7,274 nucleotides of DNA from Bacteroides sp. (lineage in GTDB: Bacteria; Bacteroidota; Bacteroidia; Bacteroidales; Bacteroidaceae), in contig DXOJ01000851.1 in NCBI GenBank assembly GCA_019412865.1, positions 1 to 7,274 of the forward strand, in the 5' to 3' direction. Below, piece by piece: positions 1 through 6,283 of this stretch. Position 1 is the first letter of the stretch, and each line of letters starts with the position of its first letter. The position numbers and the translations under genes are program-made. Under the pieces are notes generated by a model. It saw nothing but the letters and a program-made list of their open reading frames with translations, searched no databases and was not told the DNA's origin.

Positions 1-1159
1 GTCATTGGGGGACAAGACGCTCCTGCAATATGCGAAGACGCCTTATATGGATAAGCTAGCTCGCATGGGACGTAACGGCCGCCTGATTACTGTGGCGGAA
101 GGTTTCCATCCGGGTAGCGAAGTTGCCAATATGTCCGTGTTGGGATATAATTTGCCAAAGGTATATGAAGGTCGCGGACCGCTGGAAGCTGCCAGTATCG
201 GTGTGGATCTGAAACCGGGTGAGATGGCAATGCGCTGTAATTTGATTTGTGTGGAAGGAGAAATTCTGAAGAATCACTCCTCCGGACACATATCTACAGA
301 AGAAGCGGATGTATTGATTCAATATCTGCAAGAAAAACTGGGCAATGACCGCGTACGCTTTCATACGGGAGTTCAGTATCGCCATCTATTGGTTATCAAG
401 GGAGGTAATAAAGAACTGGATTGTACACCTCCGCATGATGTACCTTTGAAACCTTTCCGTCCATTGATGGTGAAACCATTGGTTCCGGAAGCGCAAGAAA
501 CGGCAGATCTGATTAACGATCTGATTCTGAAATCACAGGAATTGCTGAAAGATCATCCATTAAATCTGAAACGTATGGCAGAAGGTAAAGATCCTGCGAA
601 CAGTATTTGGCCCTGGAGTCCCGGTTACCGTCCGCAGATGCCTACTTTCTCCGAGACTTTCCCACAGGTAAAGAAAGGAGCAGTCATCTCGGCTGTCGAT
701 CTGATAAACGGAATCGGTTACTATGCTGATTTACGTCGCATCGCAGTAGAGGGAGCAACCGGACTTTATAATACGAACTACGAAAACAAAGTGGCCGCTG
801 CCTTGGAAGCATTGAAGACGGATGATTTTGTTTATCTGCATATCGAAGCCAGTGATGAGGCCGGACACGAGGGAGACATCGACTTGAAACTTCTCACTAT
901 CGAGAATCTTGATAAACGTGCCGTAGGTCCTATTTATGAAGCAGTGAAAGATTGGGACGAACCGGTAGCCATTGCTGTATTGCCCGATCATCCTACTCCC
1001 TGTGAGCTTCGTACTCATACATCTGATCCCATTCCGTTTCTTATCTGGTATCCGGGTATCGAGCCGGACGAAGTGCAGACATATGATGAAATAGCTGCTT
1101 GCAACGGTAGTTACGGACTTCTGAAAGAAGACGAGTTTATAAAAGAATTCATGAAATAA
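1..1159 (+). CDS. apgM: Homoserine kinase, cofactor-independent phosphoglycerate mutase (ApgM) family, 5'-partial
   Basis: This gene probably phosphorylates homoserine to O-phosphohomoserine in the cytoplasm, the substrate of the next gene, thrC. The protein belongs to the alkaline phosphatase superfamily, in the branch often annotated as 2,3-bisphosphoglycerate-independent phosphoglycerate mutase. The window opens inside the gene: the first full codon is at 2 and reads Ser-Leu-Gly-Asp-Lys, so the TTG at 5 is an internal Leu. Family members have roughly 20 more residues upstream, including a GDGMAD-like metal site not visible here. Counting that Leu as residue 1, visible motifs are PGSEVAN (36-42), whose Ser38 aligns with the phosphoserine nucleophile of iPGM; the metal ligands in DEAGH (284-288); DH in LPDHPTP (328-329); and His338 in HTSDPIPF. 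The end is intact, with a TAA stop. The homoserine kinase role is inferred from the thrC neighbour and from what is known of this subfamily; glycolytic mutase activity is the alternative. Confidence 0.9.
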   Translation, partial: SLGDKTLLQYAKTPYMDKLARMGRNGRLITVAEGFHPGSEVANMSVLGYNLPKVYEGRGPLEAASIGVDLKPGEMAMRCNLICVEGEILKNHSSGHISTEEADVLIQYLQEKLGNDRVRFHTGVQYRHLLVIKGGNKELDCTPPHDVPLKPFRPLMVKPLVPEAQETADLINDLILKSQELLKDHPLNLKRMAEGKDPANSIWPWSPGYRPQMPTFSETFPQVKKGAVISAVDLINGIGYYADLRRIAVEGATGLYNTNYENKVAAALEALKTDDFVYLHIEASDEAGHEGDIDLKLLTIENLDKRAVGPIYEAVKDWDEPVAIAVLPDHPTPCELRTHTSDPIPFLIWYPGIEPDEVQTYDEIAACNGSYGLLKEDEFIKEFMK

Positions 1160-1172
1160 GTCACCACAGATT

Positions 1173-2474
1173 ATGAAATATTATAGTACGAATAAACAAG
1201 CACCTGTTGCCTCACTGCAAGAAGCGGTGGTAAAAGGGCTTGCTGCCGACAAAGGGCTGTTTATGCCTATGTCTATCAAACCTCTTCCACAGGACTTTTA
1301 CGATACGATTGATAGTTTATCCTTTCAGGAAATTGCTTATCGCGTAGCCGATGCTTTCTTCGGTGAGGATATTCCTGCCGATACGCTGAAACAGATTGTA
1401 TATGATACATTAAGTTTCGATGTACCTTTGGTTAAGGTGGCAGATAACATCTATTCACTTGAACTTTTCCACGGACCGACGTTAGCATTTAAAGATGTAG
1501 GCGGTCGTTTCATGGCGCGTCTTTTGGGATACTTCATTAAGAAAGAAGGACAAAAGAATGTCAATGTATTGGTAGCTACTTCCGGTGATACGGGAAGTGC
1601 TGTTGCCAACGGCTTTCTGGGTGTGGAAGGTATTCATGTGTATGTGCTTTATCCGAAAGGAAAAGTGAGCGAAATACAGGAGAAACAATTCACTACGCTC
1701 GGACAGAATATCACTGCGCTCGAAGTGGACGGAACATTTGATGATTGTCAGGCATTGGTGAAATCTGCTTTCATGGATAAAGAATTGAATGAACACCTTT
1801 TATTGACTTCTGCCAACTCCATCAATGTAGCCCGTTTCCTGCCGCAGGCATTCTATTATTTCTATGCTTATGCACAATTGAAACGTGCCGGAAAAGCTGA
1901 TAATGCTGTAATCTGTGTACCTAGTGGAAACTTCGGAAATATCACTGCCGGATTGTTTGGTAAGAAGATGGGTTTACCCGTGAAGCGTTTCATTGCTGCC
2001 AATAACCGCAACGATATTTTCTATCAATATCTGCAGACTGGTAAATATAATCCCCGTCCGTCTGTCGCAACGATTGCTAATGCTATGGACGTAGGCGATC
2101 CGAGTAACTTTGCTCGTGTACTCGATTTATATAGTGGTTCACATGCTGATATCTCTGCCGAGATTTCAGGAACAACTTATACCGATGAGCAAATCCGCGA
2201 AACGGTGAAGGAAACCTGGAAAGAACATCATTATCTCCTTGATCCTCATGGTGCTTGTGGATATCGTGCGTTGGTAGAAGGCTTGAAAGAGGGAGAAACA
2301 GGTGTATTCCTTGAAACGGCTCATCCTGCCAAGTTCCTCGAAACAGTGGAAAGCATTATTGGAGAAGCGGTAGAAATCCCTGCCAAATTGCAGGAATTTA
2401 TGAAAGGCGAGAAAAAAAGCCTTCAAATGACAAAAGACTTTGCGGACTTCAAGAAGTATTTGTTGACGCTTTAA
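1173..2474 (+). CDS. thrC: Threonine synthase (PLP-dependent)
   Basis: ThrC converts O-phosphohomoserine and water to threonine and phosphate using pyridoxal phosphate; it is cytoplasmic. The 433-residue length is normal for the longer class of bacterial threonine synthases. The N-terminal part (about 1-95) is the typical threonine synthase cap, with YYSTNK at its start and the ADKGLFMP stretch. The PLP-binding Lys is K107 in GPTLAFKD (codon 1491-1493). The cofactor phosphate-binding loop is SGDTGSA (137-143), and further conserved blocks are TSANSINVARFLPQ (212-225), VPSGNFGNITAG (249-260) and ETAHPAKF (381-388). The ATG lies 13 bases after the stop of the homoserine kinase with no strong Shine-Dalgarno, so the two are almost certainly cotranscribed. 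The two neighbours carry out consecutive pathway steps. The gene ends ahead of the repeat array that separates it from the convergent thiamine operon. I see no defects. Confidence 0.97.
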   Translation: MKYYSTNKQAPVASLQEAVVKGLAADKGLFMPMSIKPLPQDFYDTIDSLSFQEIAYRVADAFFGEDIPADTLKQIVYDTLSFDVPLVKVADNIYSLELFHGPTLAFKDVGGRFMARLLGYFIKKEGQKNVNVLVATSGDTGSAVANGFLGVEGIHVYVLYPKGKVSEIQEKQFTTLGQNITALEVDGTFDDCQALVKSAFMDKELNEHLLLTSANSINVARFLPQAFYYFYAYAQLKRAGKADNAVICVPSGNFGNITAGLFGKKMGLPVKRFIAANNRNDIFYQYLQTGKYNPRPSVATIANAMDVGDPSNFARVLDLYSGSHADISAEISGTTYTDEQIRETVKETWKEHHYLLDPHGACGYRALVEGLKEGETGVFLETAHPAKFLETVESIIGEAVEIPAKLQEFMKGEKKSLQMTKDFADFKKYLLTL

Positions 2475-2497
2475 TCCTCTTCTTCCTATGAATGAAT

Positions 2498-2585
2498 TTG
2501 TGCCACCTTGTTGGCACGGTTGTGTCATCGAAGTGTCACGGTCGTGCCAACAAGGTGGCACAGTTGTGACAATAGGGTGGCATAA
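2498..2585. repeat. Four tandem degenerate 22-bp repeats between convergent genes
   Basis: Four consecutive 22-bp units lie at 2498-2519, 2520-2541, 2542-2563 and 2564-2585. By hand alignment, adjacent units share 15 or 16 of 22 positions (1/2: 15, 2/3: 15, 3/4: 16), and units 1 and 3 share 16. The ends of each unit are best conserved: most begin TTGTG and have GTGGCAC or a variant near the end. Units 1 and 3 are also internally palindromic (GTGCCA, six bases, TGGCAC). The array starts 24 bases after the thrC stop and ends 21 bases before the end of the kinase gene. A 22-base period does not keep reading frame, so this is not a protein repeat. Its function is unknown to me. Confidence 0.75.
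2499..2562. terminator. Long perfect inverted repeat, possible bidirectional transcript end
   Basis: The arms 2499-2518 (TGTGCCACCTTGTTGGCACG) and 2543-2562 are exact reverse complements over 20 bases, with a 24-base spacer. In RNA the stem could continue inward through G-U pairs and a GTG/CAC triplet. Both converging transcripts, thrC from the left and the thiamine operon from the right, would run into it. No T tract follows on either strand, so a classic intrinsic terminator is not supported. A stabilising 3' hairpin or an incidental product of the tandem repeats remains possible. Confidence 0.4.
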
Positions 2586-2606
2586 ACCGAGTAATTGCAA
2601 TATCGT

Positions 2607-3233
2607 TTATATAGAAGCTAGGAATACTAAATATTCTCCCGTACAATGAACAGTAAACTCATTTGCTGTTGCTTCATTAAGCGTTCCTTGCCACCAATTA
2701 GTAAAATCACTAAGAGGATAAACTAATCCCTCTCCTTGCAATCCTTTCGCTCCGAAATTGAAAATAGAAACTTGTTGCCCCGGATGAGAGGCGAAAGCTT
2801 GCGTGTCTTTGGCGGGGATAAACATGCCATAATCGGTAATGGTACGTACCTCGATACCATCTTTCATGTAGTCGATCAGCAGACTGATGTTTCCTAATGT
2901 ATGATCTTCCCGTTTGCCGGTGGCTCCGACAATGGCAATTCTTCGGAATCCTTTCTTTTGCAGGAAATGAACAGCTTTGGTTTGGTCGTTCGTTTCTTGA
3001 TCCGCTATCTGATGTACAATAGGGGAGAAAAGTTCTTTATATTCCGGTGAAAGAGAATCCCCGTCACCGATAATTACATCGGGGGTATGCCCACGCAGGA
3101 TATATTCATTGGCAGCCCCGTCACAACAAACTACAAATTCTGCATTTTCCAGCATTTGCAGGGGAAGAGGATGGCTGGGATATTCGCCATTGGCTAGTAT
3201 CACGGCTTCGGGAGTATAGTGTTCGTATTTCAT
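2607..3233 (-). CDS. thiN: Thiamine pyrophosphokinase
   Basis: The enzyme transfers pyrophosphate from ATP to thiamine, giving thiamine pyrophosphate in the cytoplasm, and so traps imported vitamin. I chose the ATG at 3233 (208 residues) because it overlaps the TGA of the upstream carrier gene as ATGA, which suggests coupled translation; an in-frame GTG at 3257 would add 8 residues lying wholly inside the carrier gene. In the 208-residue numbering, conserved family blocks are CDGAAN (37-42), the metal/ATP-binding GDGDS (56-60), DQETNDQTKA (78-87), and VGATGKREDHTLGN (102-115) with the Arg-x-Asp-His of the active site. The C-terminal beta domain carries TANEFTVHCTGEY (about 189-201), the equivalent of the thiamine-binding SNEF region, here with Ala in place of Ser. 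The length is usual for the family. It is the last gene of the riboswitch-led operon, consistent with its role. Confidence 0.95.
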   Translation of the reverse strand: MKYEHYTPEAVILANGEYPSHPLPLQMLENAEFVVCCDGAANEYILRGHTPDVIIGDGDSLSPEYKELFSPIVHQIADQETNDQTKAVHFLQKKGFRRIAIVGATGKREDHTLGNISLLIDYMKDGIEVRTITDYGMFIPAKDTQAFASHPGQQVSIFNFGAKGLQGEGLVYPLSDFTNWWQGTLNEATANEFTVHCTGEYLVFLASI

Positions 3234-3796
3234 TGTATGCTCATTAATTTTTTCCACTTAAAATAGCCAAAGATAGCTATAATGGAGTAAAGTCCATACA
3301 AAGCGGAAGTAAAATAAAGGTCTTTGTAGATATAAAGTCCGCAGCAGACAATATCCACAAGAATCCAGGCAAACCATTGCTCGACGTATTTGCGTGCCAG
3401 CATCCACATACCGACAATGCTCAATGCGGTAGTAAAGCTATCTAGCCAGGGAACATTGCTATCCGTATATGCTATCAGTATCCATGCAATACCGAGGAAA
3501 GAAACGATGAATATCAGAAAAAGAGGTAAGTAACATTTTCCCGGAGTATGTATGATAGGAAGATCTTTGGATTTTTCCCCTCCCCACATCCAGAAGAACC
3601 AGCCGTAAATGGCAGCTATCAGGTAGTAGATATTGATGCCAAAGTCAGCATACAATCCGGCTTTGTAATATACGAAGATGTAGATGGCAGGCATCACAAT
3701 GCCCGCTATCCAAAGGTAGATACTTGCCCGGTACTCTAACCAAAGGTAGATCAGCCCGACAATCGTACCGAATATTTCCAGAAAATTCAATTCCAT
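3230..3796 (-). CDS. pnuT: PnuC/PnuT-family inner-membrane vitamin transporter, probably for thiamine
   Basis: This is a 188-residue, strongly hydrophobic protein of the PnuC family, facilitative carriers with seven membrane helices whose substrate is trapped by phosphorylation inside the cell. Family-like features are WIAGI (29-33), GLYAD (47-51), the aromatic IYGWFFWMWG (63-72), DSFTTALS (119-126), and RKYVEQWFAWILVD (135-148), the counterpart of the PnuC helix with its conserved Lys, Glu-x-Trp and Trp-x-x-x-Asp. The C terminus is short and basic (FKWKK). Sequence alone does not separate nicotinamide riboside (PnuC) from thiamine (PnuT) carriers reliably. Thiamine is inferred from the TPP riboswitch at the head of the operon, the thiamine pyrophosphokinase that overlaps its stop codon, and the outer-membrane receptor 12 bases upstream. 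Automated annotation may well call it nicotinamide riboside transporter PnuC. Confidence 0.9.
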   Translation of the reverse strand: MELNFLEIFGTIVGLIYLWLEYRASIYLWIAGIVMPAIYIFVYYKAGLYADFGINIYYLIAAIYGWFFWMWGGEKSKDLPIIHTPGKCYLPLFLIFIVSFLGIAWILIAYTDSNVPWLDSFTTALSIVGMWMLARKYVEQWFAWILVDIVCCGLYIYKDLYFTSALYGLYSIIAIFGYFKWKKLMSIQ

Positions 3797-3808
3797 AACT
3801 CTGTGTGA

Positions 3809-6058
3809 TTAAAAGCGGAAAGAAACATGTCCCATAACGTTTGTTCCTGCTTGTGCAGCATATCCGGCATAGTTTCCCCGATTTTCCAGCGTATCGGTGT
3901 AGTCACTTGATGCCCAGCCGTTGTTTTCATATTTTTCATTAAACAGATTGTATACAGTAAATCCTACGGTGACTTCTTTCAGTACTTTCTTGGGACGGAA
4001 GCTGTACGCCAGATTGAGGTTGCTGACAAAATACTTATCAAGAGTCAGTTCTTCAACTTCTGCGTTTGTCATATACTGTTTGCTCACGAACTGTGATTGC
4101 AGGGCAGCTTCGAATCCCTTATAATTGAATGAGAAACGATTGTTGAGTAAGAAGTCCGGTGAGAAAGCAATGTGAGTGTCTTTATGCTTTATCTGAATAG
4201 TCGGGAGAGAAGTAGAGCTACCGTCGTCATTATAGTGGTAGCCCGGCAGGCTCTCTACGAAATCCTGAATACGGTTTTTGCTCCATGTAGCGTTGATATC
4301 CCATTGAAACCATTTGCACGGTTTGATTCCCAGCATGATTTCGATTCCCATGCGATAACTGTCCGGCACGTTTTCGGTCAGTGCTTCACCTATATCGTTT
4401 AAGGCTCCGGTCAGAACCAGTTGGTCGGTATAGTCCATGTAGTAGAAGTTTGCACCTGCTGTCAGCCATTGGTTGGCGAAGGTATATCCTGCTTCATAGT
4501 CGAGCAGCTTTTCTGCTTTGGGGTACGAGTCCGGATCACCATCCGTATAATTGTTTCTTGTTGGCTCTTTTTGAGCAACCGAGAAAGAGGCATAGACACG
4601 ATGGTTGGAAGTGATGTTCCAGTTTAATCCTACTTTCGGATTAAAGAAATCGAACTTTTTATCTACTGCCAGTGGACGCAGGGCATTCTTGCTCCAGTCA
4701 TATTTATCATTGTTTCCGTCGATGGTATAGTTGATGTGGCGATACTGGAGATCGGCATAAGCACTTAGTCCTCTAGTAAGATCGTAGTTCGCTTTCAGAT
4801 AAATATTTCCATCGGTCTTCTTGGATTTGTTGCGGTAATATTCATGGTCGGGAGATAGAGAACCTACGTAGTTTTTCACCCAGGGAACTCTTCCGAAGTT
4901 ATTGCCCCGGTATTGATTCAAACCACCTCCCAGAGACGCATTCAGCCTGTTAGCCGTGTAATTGAGAGAAAAAACGCCGCCGCCGAATTTGTTGTCCATC
5001 TTCTTTTGACGGACTAAATCGCTTTTAGATACTTCGGTTCCATCTATTGTAAATGGTTTTAAACCATATTCTATCAGGTATCTGCCGTCTTTGTACTCTT
5101 CGTAATAACCGTCACCTTTGGTATAATGTAAGGCAACGTTCAGATTCCAGGCTGTCGAGAAAGTATGATTGAAGAGAAGCTGATAATTCTTTTGCAGATA
5201 ATTATCTGTTTGGTCGTCGTAATAATGTTTTTTGCCGTTGGCATCAGTGTACATTTCCCCGCAAGGATTGTAGCGTCTGCCGAATTTTTCCATTTGCTCT
5301 TTTGTTGCGTATCCCCAAGCATGATATGTTTTTTCTTTTCCGGCAAATGCAATGAGCTTCACAGATGTGTTTTCTGCAAAATAACCTCCTTGCAGGTAGT
5401 AAGAGTTCAAGTCCACCGAAGCACGGTCTATGTATCCGTCCGTACCGATATTGGAAAGGCGGGCGTCAAACGTCCAGTGGTTATTGAGTAGGCCGGTTCC
5501 CACTTTCACTGTTTCCTTGTGCGTGTTGAACGAACCGTATGAACCATTGAATTCGGCGTATGGTTTCATAGATGCACCTTCGGTTTGCATATTGACACTG
5601 GCTCCGAAAGCACCTGCTCCGTTCGTTGATGTACCTGCTCCGCGCTGCACCTGCATATCTTTTACGGAAGAAGAAAAGTCGGGCATATTCACCCAGAACA
5701 GGTTATGGCTTTCGGCATCGTTCATCGGTATGCCGTTTACCGTGATGTTGATTCGTGTGCCATCGGTTCCACGTACGCGAAGTGTCGTATAGCCGATACC
5801 AGCTCCTGCATCCGATGTGGTCAGTGTGGAAGGAGTCATACTTAGCAGATAGGGGATATCCTGTCCGAAGTTTACCTTTTTGAGTTCTGCTTTGCCTATA
5901 TTGGTGAATGCCACGGGAGTTTTGGCTGTGGCACGTGTGGACACTACCTGCACCTCTTGCAAGTTTACTACTCTCATACTATCCTTTGCACTCGTCTGTG
6001 CATGAACAGTGATACCTGCGCCCAATAAGGCGACGGCCATCCATACAATTCTTTTCAT
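3809..6058 (-). CDS. TonB-dependent outer-membrane receptor, probable thiamine importer (OMthi-like)
   Basis: This 749-residue protein is a TonB-dependent receptor expected to move thiamine or a thiamine derivative across the outer membrane using TonB energy. It has a signal peptide (about 1-20, hydrophobic core after MKR, likely cut after VHA), a TonB-box-like EVQVVST (35-41), a plug domain (about 44-165) with LRVRGTDGTR (93-102), VNGIPMND (107-114) and VQRGAGTSTNGAGAFGASVNM (about 137-157), and then a beta barrel rich in alternating aromatic residues that ends in HVSFRF with the C-terminal Phe needed for barrel assembly. There is no N-terminal carboxypeptidase-like or STN domain and no SusD partner beside it, so it resembles vitamin or metal receptors rather than SusC glycan importers. 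The substrate is inferred from the TPP riboswitch just upstream and the downstream pnuT and kinase genes. From memory, an equivalent receptor was named OMthi in B. thetaiotaomicron. Confidence 0.93.
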   Translation of the reverse strand: MKRIVWMAVALLGAGITVHAQTSAKDSMRVVNLQEVQVVSTRATAKTPVAFTNIGKAELKKVNFGQDIPYLLSMTPSTLTTSDAGAGIGYTTLRVRGTDGTRINITVNGIPMNDAESHNLFWVNMPDFSSSVKDMQVQRGAGTSTNGAGAFGASVNMQTEGASMKPYAEFNGSYGSFNTHKETVKVGTGLLNNHWTFDARLSNIGTDGYIDRASVDLNSYYLQGGYFAENTSVKLIAFAGKEKTYHAWGYATKEQMEKFGRRYNPCGEMYTDANGKKHYYDDQTDNYLQKNYQLLFNHTFSTAWNLNVALHYTKGDGYYEEYKDGRYLIEYGLKPFTIDGTEVSKSDLVRQKKMDNKFGGGVFSLNYTANRLNASLGGGLNQYRGNNFGRVPWVKNYVGSLSPDHEYYRNKSKKTDGNIYLKANYDLTRGLSAYADLQYRHINYTIDGNNDKYDWSKNALRPLAVDKKFDFFNPKVGLNWNITSNHRVYASFSVAQKEPTRNNYTDGDPDSYPKAEKLLDYEAGYTFANQWLTAGANFYYMDYTDQLVLTGALNDIGEALTENVPDSYRMGIEIMLGIKPCKWFQWDINATWSKNRIQDFVESLPGYHYNDDGSSTSLPTIQIKHKDTHIAFSPDFLLNNRFSFNYKGFEAALQSQFVSKQYMTNAEVEELTLDKYFVSNLNLAYSFRPKKVLKEVTVGFTVYNLFNEKYENNGWASSDYTDTLENRGNYAGYAAQAGTNVMGHVSFRF

Positions 6059-6069
6059 TTTTGCTTACT

Positions 6070-6153
6070 AATTAGTTCTCTACGCCGGCATTACCCGGAT
6101 CAGATTCTATGGGTATGTTCTCAGCCCGTCATGTTAAGGCACCCCTACCAGTG
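6070..6153 (-). promoter_or_regulatory. TPP riboswitch (THI box) in the leader of the thiamine operon
   Basis: Read on the - strand, the leader contains the THI-box signature in order: GGGGTGCC (6145-6138), GGGCTGAGA (6127-6119), ATACCCAT (6116-6109), CTGATC (6104-6099), and CCGGGTAATGCCGGCG (6098-6083), where CCGG/CCGG forms the short stem closed by GTAATG. P3 can form from GCCU/GGGC. P1 is probably UGGU (6150-6147) with ACUA (6076-6073). All the bases expected to contact TPP (CUGAGA and the GUAAUG-side loop) appear present. When TPP is abundant it should reduce expression of the receptor, carrier and kinase downstream. Only 14 bases lie between P1 and the ATG at 6058, with no terminator hairpin or U tract, so control at translation initiation is the simplest inference. 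Confidence 0.95.
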
Positions 6154-6162
6154 AATCGGTTA

Positions 6163-6194
6163 CAAAAATACTGCTTTTGCAGGAGGAAAGCAAA
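6163..6194 (-). promoter_or_regulatory. Bacteroides-type sigma-ABfr promoter of the thiamine operon
   Basis: On the - strand a TTTG (6194-6191) is followed after exactly 20 bases by TATTTTTG (6170-6163). This matches the Bacteroides primary sigma factor consensus TTTG, 19-21 bases, TAnnTTTG. Transcription would start near 6157, a few bases before the aptamer, giving a leader of about 100 bases that contains the whole riboswitch. The position is therefore right as well as the sequence. It is not shown experimentally here. Confidence 0.75.
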
Positions 6195-6200
6195 AAAAAC

Positions 6201-6231
6201 TTTTAGATTCACTAAAAACAATATAACTTTG
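6201..6231 (+). promoter_or_regulatory. Probable Bacteroides-type promoter of the mscS gene
   Basis: TAACTTTG at 6224-6231 is an exact match to the -7 consensus TAnnTTTG. Nineteen bases upstream lies TTTT (6201-6204), three of four bases of the -33 TTTG. A start near 6237 would leave a leader of about 45 AT-rich bases before the ATG at 6284. Only six A/C bases separate its -33 box from that of the divergent thiamine promoter. The weak -33 box lowers confidence. Confidence 0.55.
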
Positions 6232-6283
6232 TAAATTGTTGAAATAACAAAACTGCATTTATTCACTTAATATATATTTAATT

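Noticed and set aside
5..7. TTG as the true start of the homoserine kinase
   Set aside because: The open frame continues to the window edge, and family members have about 20 more conserved residues, including a metal-binding motif, before this point.
2498..2585. CRISPR array
   Set aside because: The 22-bp units are directly adjacent with no unique spacers, too short and too divergent for CRISPR repeats, and no cas gene is present.
2166..2600. 144-codon open frame on the - strand across the end of thrC and the repeats
   Set aside because: It is antisense to conserved thrC codons, its N-terminal half has no recognisable motif, and the other half merely translates the repeat array.
3234..3257. 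GTG start adding eight residues to thiamine pyrophosphokinase
   Set aside because: These bases encode the conserved end of the carrier, and the ATG in the ATGA overlap gives a normal-length kinase.
5165..5792. Open frames on the + strand antisense to the receptor gene
   Set aside because: They have no recognisable domains and overlap a long, well-supported receptor gene; their sequence is what antisense reading of barrel codons gives.
6172..6195. Hairpin TTTTGC ... GCAAAA as a terminator or operator
   Set aside because: The stem is only about six weak base pairs and sits within the spacer of the thiamine promoter; it does not stand out from AT-rich background.
6273..6280. TATATTTA as the -7 box of the mscS promoter
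   Set aside because: It lies only three bases before the ATG, so transcription would start inside the gene, and there is no TTTG at the right distance. TAACTTTG at 6224-6231 is better.
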